This document shows positions 43,440 through 54,000 of a stretch of 64,000 bases of DNA, piece after piece. Below the pieces are notes generated by a model. It saw only the letters and a program-made list of their open reading frames with translations, searched no databases and was not told the origin of the DNA. Position numbers and translations under genes: made by a program. The first letter of the stretch is position 1; the number at the start of each line of letters is the position of its first letter. Source of the DNA: Micractinium sp. NFX-FRZ. Lineage: Eukaryota; Chlorophyta; Trebouxiophyceae; Chlorellales; Chlorellaceae. The stretch lies in NCBI GenBank assembly GCA_029339195.1, contig JAPTJF010000290.1:16501-80500 (forward strand), in the 5' to 3' direction.

Positions 43440-46400
43440 ATGTCAGGCACCGACAGCGACAGCAGCCTGGGGTCTGCAGGCTATGATGAGGACATGGATT
43501 TGTTTGTGTGCAACACCGCATGCTGGGATGAGAAGCATGGCATACCGGCGGAGGTGCAGCAGGGGCCACAGCTGATGCCGCCAGATGCTTGGGAGGCGCA
43601 GCAGGGGCAGCGCACCGCTGAGCCTGCCTTGGTGCAGGCAGTGAGAGGGGGGCCGCAGGACCCAGAAATGCCAAGGCCCCACAAGGCAGCAGCCGCAGGG
43701 GCAGCCGCTGCCGCAGCCGCCGCAGCCGCAGCCGCCGCCGTCGCCGCAGCCACCGCAGGCAATCGCCAGCATTTCAAGGCAGCCACCAAGCAGCGGCAGC
43801 AGGCAGGGGGAGGGGGGCAGCAGCAGCCAGTGACCGCAGACCCGCACAAGGCAGCAGGCGCAGGGGCAGCCGCCGCCGCCGCCGCAGCAGCAGCCGCAGC
43901 CGCCGCAGCCGTAGCAGGCAGTCGCCAGCATTCCAAGGCCGCTACCAAGCAGCGGCAGAAGGCAGTGGGAGGGGGGCGGCAGGGCGCAGAAATACCACAG
44001 CCCCACAAGGCGGCAGGCGCAGGGGCAGCCGCCGCCGCCGCCTCCGCCGCCGCAGCAGCAGCAGGCAATCGCCAGCATTCCACGGCAGCTACCAGGCAGC
44101 TGCAGCAGGCGGCGGCAGAGGAGCCAGCGACCGCAGAGCCGCACGAGGCGGCAGCAGCAGGGGCAGTCGAAGGGGCAGCCGTCGCCGCCGCCGCCGCAGT
44201 AGACAGTCCCCAGCATTCCACGGCAGCTACCAGGCAGCTGCAGCAGGCGGCGGCAGAGGAGCCAGCGACCGCAGAGCCGCACGAGGCGGCAGCAGCAGGG
44301 GCAGTCGAAGGGGCAGCCGTCGCCGCCGCCGCCGCAGTAGACAGTCCCCAGCATTCCACGGCAGCTACCAGGCAGCTGCAGCAGGCGGCGGCAGAGGAGC
44401 CGCACGACGAGACAGCAGCGGCAGGGCACGACGAGGCGGCAGCGGCAGGGGCCTCCGTGGCCACCGCAGCCTCCACGGCGGCAGCAGGCAATCGCCAGCG
44501 TTCCAGGGCAGCTGCCAAGCAGTGGCAGCAGACGGCGGCAGAAGAGCCAGCGACCGCAGGGCCGCATGGCGAGGCGGCAGCCGCAGGGGCAGCAGCGGCA
44601 GCGGTGGAACAGAGGCAGCAGAGGAGGCGGCGACGCTACAATTTGCGGGGCCAGGTGCCACGGCTGCCAGACGCGGAAGAGGCGGAGGAGCAGCAGGCAG
44701 GGCAGGCGGCGGGGCAACAGCAGAGCCAGCAAGGCGAGGCACCGCCGTTTCCGCCGCCGCCGGCGGAGCAGTGGCAGCAGGGTTGGGAGGTGCTTGATGC
44801 GACAGAGGCGCAGGCTGCCTTCCAGTGCGGCATGCGGCTCCCCGGCAGTCTCAACGGCAGCACCACTGGGCTGCTGCTGGGCTGCACGCGCTACGATGTG
44901 CTGGGCGTAGCGGAGCAGCAGGTGCGCAGCTTTGCAGTGAGGTGCCAGCAGCCGTGGCGCATGTAGTTGGGGCGCACTGCTGTGCAGGGCCATCCCTGCG
45001 CTGTTTCCCTTCATGCAGGGACGCACCACGCGGCACGGAGCAGTGCAGTGCTGTGCCGTGAGAGGTGCTGACCGATGACCTTATCACTGTTACCCATCTC
45101 CCTTGCAGGGCTGGGCTGACTGCATCTTTGCTGGGCGGGAGCTCAAGCGCGGCAAGGCGGGCAAGGCGCTGGCGCCAGCAAAGGTGAGTGGCAGGGGTGG
45201 TGATCACCGCCGGCGCGCGAGGCAAGTGTCGTGCGTTGCTTTACGGTATGCAGGCAGTGCTGGTGTGCCACAGAGGCCTGCTACAGCCCCTGTGAACTGT
45301 GGGAAAGCAGCAGGCCTGCCCCGTAGCCCTCCTCCTCCCCTCGCTCAGTGTGCCACAGAAGGGCTAAGGCCGACTGGCGCTTGCAGCGGCGCGCCTGAGG
45401 CACCCATCCCCCCGTTGCTGTGGTCACAAACATGCTCCGCCCGCGTGTGCCTTGCTCCTGCCAGCAGGAGGAGCACTTCATCCATGTGCAGGCGGGCGGC
45501 AAGGAGATGCTGTGGAGCACCACCAAGGTCTGGCTCCTGCACGCCGGGCTGTACACCTACCTGGCCGACCGTGACCACCTGCCCAAGCCCACATACCTGT
45601 GCGACCCACAGGCAAGCGTTGGCGCTGGCAGCAGTGGCAGGCAGCACTGCTCGGCCCGCACACCCGCAGCACAGCTGGGCAGCACAGCTTGTATGCGCAC
45701 ATGCCAGCAGCCCATGCATGCCAGCAGCACATGCCAGCAGCACAGGTGCGCGTGCACCCAAGTTGAGCTGAGCTCCTGCATCCCGCCGAGGGCCTGGCAC
45801 TGGCTCATCTGCTGCCTCCCAGCACCCCAGCTCCTGTGCCGACCTGCATGCTACCTTCCCCCTCCTGCCCCTGCCGCAGAACGACTTCATCTTTTGCAAA
45901 GATCCAGGCAGGCTGGGCGGTGTGTACGAGCCAGCCGGCGCAGGTGAGGCGGGCTGGGGGGGTGCGTGCTTGCTGCCTGCGCACGCTGGTGAACGCTGTG
46001 GGCCGCATGTCCAAGACAGAGACGAGCGGCGTACCCCTCCTCCCGATCGTGAGCTCACGGCTGCCCTGCCTGCGCTCGTTCTGCAGCGCTGCCCGCGCAT
46101 GTTCCCCAGCTTGCCGCCCTGCTGCCTGTGCGCGCGCTAGCGCTGTGCCACAGTCAAAGTTTGCACCTCCCCATGCGCCGCTCCCGCCCCTGGCCAGGTG
46201 GCAAGCAGCTGGTGGGCGGCCTGGCGCAGGTGCGGGTCGTCCGCCTGCTGTCGGGCATGCAGGCGGGGCGGCTCTGCCGCGCCCTGGACTGGCTGAGCAG
46301 GTACTCCAAAAACCACGCGCGCGTCAAGGTGCTGCGCCGCTGCGAGGGATGGGAGGCAGGCGGGCCCAGCCCAGGCGTGTGCGGCAATGTGCTCTTCTGG

Positions 46401-47013
46401 ATGGGCGGCTTCAGGAGTGCCAGCACACCGCTGTGGTTGGTGCTGGCCGCCGGGCTGGAGAGCGCCCTCGGGGCAGGGGCAGCGGAGTGGATGTGGGAGC
46501 AACCCAGCGTGACCATCCACGTCGGCACCTTTGAGTTCCTGGGGACCACCGCAGACGGCAGCTGGAAAGCGATGCGCAGGTGGGGGCGAGGATTGCATGT
46601 GCACAGGGCCGGTGGAAGGCAGGCGGGCTTGCATGATTGCTGCCGCGCCGGTGCCGCTGCACCCACCAATGAATGAGCAGGACTGTGTGCTGCTGCACTG
46701 CACTGCTCATCACGGCTCGATGATTGCCCCACAACCATGCAGGAACGTGACGCTGGAGGTGCCGCACCCCGGCCCAGAAGTCCAGCGCGCCGCTGCTGCT
46801 GCCGCTGCTGCCGGCAGCACGCCCGCGGAGCGGGCCAGTCTGGTCAAGGTGGTGGCGGCCAGCAAGCAGCAGGTGAAGGCGCAGTGGGAGGCGGCCGTGC
46901 TGCAGGAGGGCCCCATCGATGTGCCTTGGCACTCGTCAGACCAGCAGCCAGCCGAGGCGGAGCTGGTGCAGCTGTGGGGGCTGCGGGCGCCCCTGGTGCT
47001 GCCAAAGGATTGA
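43440..47013 (+). CDS. Unrecognised protein with long poly-Ala repeat region (6 exons)
   Basis: Exons: 43440-44921, 45109-45183, 45465-45611, 45880-45943, 46198-46579 and 46743-47013 (TGA); 806 residues with consistent phases. The acidic start (MSGTDSDSSLGSAGYDEDMD) is followed by about 380 residues of Ala-rich repeats separated by short basic-Gln linkers (H-S-x-AAT-RQLQQ), including a perfect 46-residue duplication. The C-terminal 330 residues are of normal complexity, with aromatic-rich segments such as FIHVQAGGKEMLWSTTKVWL, HAGLYTYLADRDHLPKPTYL, NDFIFCKDPGRLGGVYEP and GNVLFWMGGFRSASTPLWL. No domain is recognised, and no signal peptide or transmembrane stretch is evident. Intron 3 begins with GC (45612). 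A TGTAA signal follows the stop by 82 bases. The next gene, also unrecognised, starts 260 bp downstream on the same strand. Confidence 0.7.
44076..44400 (+). repeat. Perfect 138-bp in-frame tandem duplication in the poly-Ala gene
   Basis: 44076-44213 and 44214-44351 are identical along all 138 bases (46 codons), and a third partial copy continues for about 49 bases. The unit begins CATTCCACGGCAGCTACCAG. Perfect identity, including third codon positions, points to a very recent duplication or gene conversion, or to an assembly artefact. Degenerate relatives of the unit extend on both sides from about 43690 to 44560. Confidence 0.9.
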
Positions 47014-47094
47014 GGCGTGGGGCAGCTGGGTGCTGCGGGTGTGGCGGTGCATGCACTTGTCGTTCTGCCGTGCAACTTGTAGTTCAGTACTCCG

Positions 47095-47099
47095 TGTAA
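47095..47099 (+). terminator. TGTAA poly(A) signal of the poly-Ala gene
   Basis: TGTAA lies 82 bases after the stop codon at 47013. This is the usual chlorophyte polyadenylation signal and supports separating this gene from the next one at 47273. Confidence 0.6.
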
Positions 47100-47272
47100 C
47101 ATGTGTAGGGCGGTGAACGGCGAGGCATGACTGCAATGGCGGTCACAGGGGGTGATGCCAGCCATTTCAGCACCGCCCGCCTGGCGCCAGGTGCAGACCA
47201 GCCCTTAGTGCTTGCCGAGCCCCTCGCCCACTCGCTCTTCTTACACAGCTGGTGCCTGCAACTTCTGCCGAT

Positions 47273-50074
47273 ATGGTGTATATAAGCCTTGGAAGCAAGC
47301 CCAAGTGAGTGAGCAATCGGTGCCCGGCGGCTGCCGTTTCGGACGCCTGCTGGACCACGCATTCTTGATGCTTCCGTCTCTCTCTGCCGCTCTGCAGGGA
47401 GGTCGTCGCTCCGGTCGCCGCGCCAGTGGACGCCAGCCAGTCAACCGCTCCCCTGCGGCGCACCCCGGGGGTGCTGGGCAACAGTGCAGGGGTGGAGAAG
47501 GCCCTGGCGGAGGAGCAGGCGGAGCTGCAGGTGGGCAGGGGGCACCAACAGTGCCTGTGGCTGCGGTGGGGCCAGGCGGGTGCTCGTGGGCGCGGGGCGG
47601 CGGCGTGCCGCAGGCGACGCTCTCCCTGCACAGGTGCATGCGTGGGTGGCCTGTCACAACACGTTTGCCAGCCGCAAGCATCCACCCCTCCAAGGCGGCA
47701 GTGCCCACCTGCCCCTCTCACCCGGCCTCCCCTCCATGCTCCCCTTCCCCACTCCCGCCAGGCGGTGCTGGGCCAGCTGGATGCGGCGCAAGCCAGGCAT
47801 CCTGACAACGGTGTTGTGTACACGCAGCTGCGCGCCCTGCTGCAACCAGGCAACTACCTTTTGACCGACCTGTGCGCTGCGGTCAAGGCGGCGCTGCAGG
47901 CGGGCACTGCCTCCGCCCTGGCCCTGGCCCTGGAGCGCTGCCAGCACGTGGCGCCGCTGGGCATGCAGCTGGCCGAGCAGATGGGGCCATGCACCACGCT
48001 GCTGTGCGCGGCGGTGGAGCGCTCTGCCAAGTCGCTGGAGGGCGTCCTGAGCAGCAGCCCCGCCGGCACCACTGGCATCCAGAAGGCGGTGGCCACCTGC
48101 AAGAAAGTGGAGAGCGCAGCTTGCAGCTACGGCTCGCAGCGCGGCGATGCCATGTCCAAGTTCCTGATCAAGGTCAACGGTGGGTGGGATGGGGGGTCAA
48201 GGTTGTGATGTAGGGCTTGTGCAGCCACGGCTGGTGGTTGTGCTGGGGGTGAGCGGCGGCGACGGTGGTGGGCCTGCCGACACGTTGTGCACCTGCTGTC
48301 CCTCAATTACTTGACAAGCCGCGCCTCTTGCCTGCCTCACTGCTGCAGCGCTGCCGCCAACCAACGGGTTTGCCATCTACGCAGCCAAGGTCCACGGGGA
48401 GAAGCACTTCCAGTGGCTGGCGCTGAAGAACACCAGGGCCCAGGCCCAGGCCAACACCGACAAAGACCTGTACACCACGCTGGTCAACGGCGGCCACAGC
48501 CTGGAGGTGGGTGCGGGTGGCAGGTGGCCTAGGCGAGTGCAGGGCGAGGGGCACTGTGCTGAGCTGAGGAGAGACAGACCTTGTGCTGGCTCGCGTTTTG
48601 GCAGTCATTTTGTGTGCTGTCTTGTCCCTGGTGCCGCGCCCCTGGCAGCTTCCCCGCAGCCTTTGGGCAATGGGTGGCGCACGCCCCCGGTGCCTGCCCA
48701 CTTTCGTGCGTGGCGCGGTGCTGCCCGCTGCTTGCTCATGTGCCCGCCGCTCTCCTTCCTTCCCGCTGCCCCCTGGCAGGTGCTGGGCGAGTGCCAGTCG
48801 ATCGTGGGGGAGCTGCTGGTCAATCTGGCCAAGCTGGGGGGCGGCGGCCGGGGGCTCAACAAGATGTCCTTCTCTGTCTGCGGCCGCACCGCGCTCTACC
48901 GGTCGACGCACCTGCTGGACGTGCTGTACCTCCTGGCTGGCGCGCTGCAGCCCCACGGCGACAAGTGGGAGGGCGGCGCAGGTGGGTGGAAAGGGGGTGG
49001 CGGGTGCTGCACGGGAGTGGCCAGCCTGGTGTGTTCCTGGTTCCTCAGTCCACCTGTGCCTGCCCTGGCTGCATATGCATGCAGGAGCTTGGTCTCACTC
49101 ACCACCATCCCTGTCCTCCCTCCCCCTCCCTGTTCCTCAGGCTTCATCGCCGGCTTCCTCATCCCCACCCAGCGCCCCTTCCTCGACATGAGCGTGTCGC
49201 TGTTTGGGCGCACCCAAGATGGCGCCTACGCCTTCCAGGGCGGCAGCAGCATGGCAGCGCTGGCGCACCTGGAGGCCATCACAGACAGCACCGTCGCCAT
49301 CGCCGACACCACCGCCGCCATCGCCGACACCACCGCCGCCATCGCTGCCAAGACCGACGCCATCACCGACAGCAATGCCGCCCTCACTGTCAAGGCCGAC
49401 GCCACTGCCAAAACAATGGACAAGCTGCTGCACCTCACCGAATCAAAGATCCCCAAGCTGGAGCAGGAGGTGGCGGCGGCGCGGCGCCAAGCGGATCAGG
49501 AGGCGGCGGCGCGGCGCGAGGCGGAGCAGGAGGCCGCCACGTGAGCAGTGGGAGAGTTGAGGTGTAAGGGCATGCTTGCAGCCCTGCCTGCTTTTGGTGG
49601 GCCAGCTCTGTGCACTGGATCCCCGTGCTCCGCCACTTCAATTACACGACACCCTCACGCTCACCCCTGCATCCTGCTCCCTCTCCCTGGGCAGGCTCAG
49701 GCGCGTGCTGGCGGCGCAGCGCGCGGGGCAGGAGAACAGCCCCGCATCGGCAGTGCGGTAAGCGGCAGGGGAGGAGGCTGAGGATGGGGGTGCACTGCCA
49801 GGGTTGCCGCCATGCATGAAGTGAATGGTGGGGCAGGGCTTGCGCAGCGCACCACTGCTCGGCTGCTCCTGGTGGCCAGCAGCAACATCTTGCTGGCTGG
49901 ATCTAACCACCTCTAGTTTTCGAGCTCTGACCCGTGCCCTTGTCTTGCCGCCTCCTCACCGACAGGCGGCTGCACATCAGCAGCTCCCCCGCCGGCATCT
50001 GCCCCTTTGACAGCGTGGGGCCCGCCACCGCCAGCACCAGCACGCGCACCGTGATGATGCGCCGCCAGCCGTGA
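47273..50074 (+). CDS. Unrecognised protein with heptad-repeat stalk and coiled coil (8 exons)
   Basis: Exons: 47273-47304, 47398-47530, 47762-48179, 48349-48506, 48780-48981, 49141-49540, 49695-49757 and 49966-50074 (TGA); 504 residues with consistent phases. The N-terminal part is helical (AVLGQLDAAQARHP, GIQKAVATCKKVESAACSYG). A mixed domain follows (FAIYAAKVHGEKHFQWLALK, MSFSVCGRTALYRSTHLLDV, GFIAGFLIPTQRPFLDMSVS, LFGRTQDGAYAFQGGSSM). Then comes a 7-residue repeat of the type T-x-A-I-A-D-T/S (49278-49410) and a charged coiled coil, KIPKLEQEVAAARRQADQEA. The layout resembles fibrous stalk or oligomerising proteins, but no family was recognised. The first exon is only 32 bases and overlaps a TATATAAG sequence, so the true start is uncertain. 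The adjacent upstream gene on the same strand is also unrecognised. Confidence 0.68.
47277..47285 (+). promoter_or_regulatory. TATA-like element overlapping the proposed first exon
   Basis: GTATATAAGC lies at the proposed ATG (47273) of the heptad-repeat gene. If it is a real TATA box, transcription would start near 47310 and the 32-base first exon would be wrong. If the exon is real, the match is coincidence; the exon joins in phase and is AT-rich for this genome. Confidence 0.35.
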
Positions 50075-51006
50075 GGGCGACGGCCAGCCTGCCAAGCGCG
50101 ATCTGGCAGGGAAAGCATGTGCTGCGCTGCCCACCCGCCGTGGGCCCATCTGGTGCCGTGTCGAGGTTGCCGCCTCATGTGCAGCACCCAGGCAGTGCCT
50201 ACTGGGCCGCGCGCTCGCTGCAGCACCCCACGCACCCACCCCGTATGCAGCCGCACAAGCTGCGCACCCCCACCGTAGAGGCAACAAGCCCCTGCACAAA
50301 CCTCCAACAGCAACCTCTACCTCTTTCAGTACTGAGTGCCCGCCTGCGGTCGGGCGTACCCACTGTGTGGGAAGCCGCCCGTTTTCAATGCTCCCACCCC
50401 AGGAATTTATGCCTGTAATGCGAATTGTTCGTGATTTGTTCTTAGTTTGTTTATGAAGCAAGATTGAGCTGCCCCTTCTGCCGCTCACAATTCTCATGAC
50501 AAAGCTGCGTACAGCACTGCCGCTGCGCACCCGCACCATACAGGCAATTTGCCCCTGTCCCGTGGCTCAAACTGCCCCTCTGGGCCCATCCCTTGCCCTA
50601 CCTGTCATTTCCCAACCTGATTAGCCGTACCAACCAACCCTCTGATCCACCTCGCTTTTGGATTCCCTGGTTCCTACCGCCATGGCCTCTTGATACCATG
50701 AGAAGGTCTGTGCTCCCCCTGCCCCTGCCCCCTGTACCTGTCTCTACCCCTGATCCCTCTCCCCTTTGATGTTTAGATAGCCTGCTGCCGTGAGGCTACG
50801 CAGCGCCGCCTACCAGCAATGCTGGTTTTGATGAGAGCAGCTTCCTATCGTTACATTCCGAGTCAGTCAGAAACATGAGTACACAGTCCAGGCACAACAG
50901 AGGCTAAGCAGAGGGGGTGACTGTGAGGCAGGGGGTTAGACGGGCACGCCGGCACCCCTGGAGGTTTGTGGTGCCGCTGGGGCCTGGGCAGCTCACTGGA
51001 GGCCGC
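50075..51006. other. Convergent spacer between the heptad-repeat gene and RRP12
   Basis: Both flanking genes end here. The DNA is less GC-rich than coding regions. TGTAA occurs on the + strand at 50414-50418 (340 bases after the upstream gene's stop) and on the minus strand at 50855-50851 (152 bases after the RRP12 stop). No exon was found. Confidence 0.65.
50851..50855 (-). terminator. TGTAA poly(A) signal for RRP12
   Basis: TTACA on the + strand is TGTAA on the minus strand, 152 bases beyond the RRP12 stop codon at 51007. Strand and distance fit chlorophyte 3' end formation. Confidence 0.5.
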
Positions 51007-54000
51007 TCACTGCTGGCGCTGCCGCTTGGCCTTCTGCCCCTTGGCTGCACCCTCCTTGGCCGCCGCCACAATCTTGTCCAGCCCCTTCTTGGCCCCCTTG
51101 CTCTTCTGCTGCCGCCGGTTCATGAGGCGGCGGTCCAGCGGCCAGTATGCGTACGGCTCCACCTTGGCAGACCCCTTGACGTCGCCGCCTGTGGGGGGAG
51201 TGGTGGGAGGAGGGTGGGGCGGGGCGGTGGCGGGTGGGTGGGAGGCAGGTGGAGGGGCGCGCCTGCCTCAGAGCACACGTGGCAAGCAGGCGCGCCCATT
51301 CTTGCAGGCACGAGGCAGGCAGCAGGGGCAGCCCCGCCCCCTCGCGCTGCCACAGGCGCTGCCGCCTGCCTGGGCTCACTGCTGCTGCTCCTGCGTTGCG
51401 CGTGATGCCATAAGCATTCAGCAACTCAGCGCCCCCTGCACATACTCGTCCCACGCGCCCTGCCGCCAGCCGGCACGCTGCCTTCTGGGGCCCTCCTGCC
51501 CCACTGCCCTCCCGCCCCACCTGCGCCACCTCGCCCCCCTGCATGCGTGTACCCGGCCCGTGGCACCCTGCGCCGCACCACCTCTCGCCCGCTCCTCCTC
51601 CCACCTCGTCCCCCCGCCTTCCCACCCCGCCGCACCTGTACCCTTCTTCTTGGTCTTGAAGCGGTCCCCGCTGTGCTGCGACCCTTTTTGGTGCTTGGCG
51701 CTGCGCTCGCGCTGGCTTGCATGCGACGCCACGCTGCGCCCGCCCGCCGACCGCCCGCCACGCGACGCCGCCCCCGCCGACTTGGCGCCCAGCGTGCGGC
51801 CGCCCAGGGAGGCGGCAATGGAGGGTGCCAGGGCCACCGACTTGGCACCCTTGAGTGCCAGGCTCAAGCCGGTGCGCTCAAAGCCCTTCAAGTCCTCAAA
51901 GTCGCTGTCCTCGCTGTCCCAACCGTCGTCAACCCGCTTCCGCTTCTTCTGGTCGTCCTGCAGGTGTGTTGAGGAGGGGGGCGGGCAAAGGGAGGGAGCA
52001 GGTGGCGTGCTGTGTGAGTGTGGACCAAGCACCTGCCCTCCTGCTTGCTGGGCTGCACGTGAGCAGGCGGGTTTGGTGTGCACGGGTGTGTGCCGCAGAC
52101 TGGCGACTCGGGTGGGCACTCGATTGGGGTCTCGGGCTGGGGGCATGTGACAGACATGTGATGCAAACAGGGCCAGGGCGGGGGACGGCAACAGGGGGCA
52201 GGGACAGGGGGCAGGGGCGGGTGGGTTGCACCACAGCGAGCATCAGGCAGTTCCTGGTACACCCCGCCCCGCCAGCGAACACAGCACCCCGGCCTCACCT
52301 GAACATGCAAACCCTAGGCGCACCACTCATCCAACATACATCTCACAGCACCCACCTTGATGACCAGCTGCCCGGCGGCATTCGTCTCAAACTGTATGTC
52401 ATCCCCGCCAGCAGCGCCGCCCGCGGCACCCCGCCGCGCCCTCGCGCCGCCGCTCTGCACCAGCTGCCGTGACGCCCGGCTGTCCAGCAGGTCAACAGGG
52501 TCGCCGCCCGCCTTGCTGCCAGGCAGCCGCCCCAGCGCCGCACCGCCGCCGGCGGCTGTTGCTGCGCGCTGCTGCGCCCGGCTGCGCCCGCCCTCTGTGA
52601 GACGTGTGCGTGCCGTGCGCGCTGAGCGCACCGTCTTGGCTTCACCAGACCCCTCAGAGTCTGCAACAGGCGGGTGAGAGGCGTCAACAAGGAGGGTGCA
52701 GAAAAGGTGTGCAGTTGGCCGGTGGGGTGAGGCGAAAACAGGAGCTGAAGGGGAAGTTGGTTACAGTCTGCCGCCCCAAACCATCGCCAAGGAGGGAGGC
52801 AGCAGCATGCAGGGTGTAAGGCCGCCTGCTGGGCAGGCCAGACATGCAGGTGGAACAACAAGCGCACAGAAGGTGTGCTGGCGCAGCCGCGGGGCCGCAC
52901 CTCCATCTGCTTGTGCCCAACCTGAAAAGGCGTCTCCATAGGCCACCAGCCATGCACACACAGCCCTGGCCCCAGCCCCTCAGCTCCCCACAGCCCCAGC
53001 CACACCTGAGAAGACGTCGTCGTTCCAGTCGCTGCGACGTGCAGTGCGTGCCCCGGCTGTATCTGCCCGCGACCGCCGGCTGCGCGTTTCGTCTGCCTCG
53101 TCCACATCCATCTGCAGGGGGCAGGGGGAAGAAGGAACACCGGTCAACAGAACAGCATGGGTTATGGCAGGCAGGGAGGACTCCTCCATCCACATACAAT
53201 CTGCCGGGGAGGAGAGCGCAGATGGGGGCAAAGCGCACCCACCCATTGCACCCAGGTGCCGTCTTGCCACGCTGCCGCTCCTTCGTGGGAAGCGTTAAAA
53301 GCACCCAAACCTGCACCACCTTGCCAGCCGCCCTTGCCCTGAGCCCTCCCCCCCTTCACACCTGGCTGCCCGCCTCGCTGTGCCGCCGCTCCTTGCGGCT
53401 GTTCTCCTTGCGTATGTGGCTCAGCAGCTTGGAGTGCGCCTCCGGCATGTGGGCGGCCACAGCGTCAAACCCGCACCGCTTGGCCAGCTTCTCCACAATC
53501 CAGCGCACCTGGTGGGGGAGGAAGGAGGGGCAACATGGCGGGGGGTGGGCAGTGAGCGGGTGGTGGAGGGAGACAGAGGCCCACAGCTCGGGGGGCGGAT
53601 ACGAGCTGAGGCAAGCCAGGCCAAGGTGGCAAGGGTGCAGGTCAGCCAACGCGCGCTGCCCAGCTCTATGACAACTCAACCCCACCCCGCACCTGCCCGC
53701 ACCTGTTCTGTCCCAGCTGACCAGGACCCACCTCTCCCCTGCATTTTATCTGCACGTGCCCGCCTCCCAAACCTTGCTTGGAGTGCTCTGGTATCCACCA
53801 TGCTTTGCCCGCCCTCATGACACAGAAAGAAAGCACCCCAACCCACCTTTGCCCTGAACTTGTTCTTGGAGTCCTCCGCCCACAGCAGGCAGCCCTCCAG
53901 GATCTGGGGCAGGTACGTCTCCAGCTCCTGGGCAGGCAGGCGCAGGGACACCACCTGGGGAAGGGCGGAGGAGGGGCGGGTGTGGGCAGACGGGGTGAAG

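Noticed and set aside
43443..45029. A 528-codon open frame on the minus strand opposite the poly-Ala gene
   Set aside because: It is the antisense shadow of GCN-repeat DNA, giving Cys/Leu/Arg-rich low complexity. The + strand has consistent splice junctions and a normal-complexity continuation.
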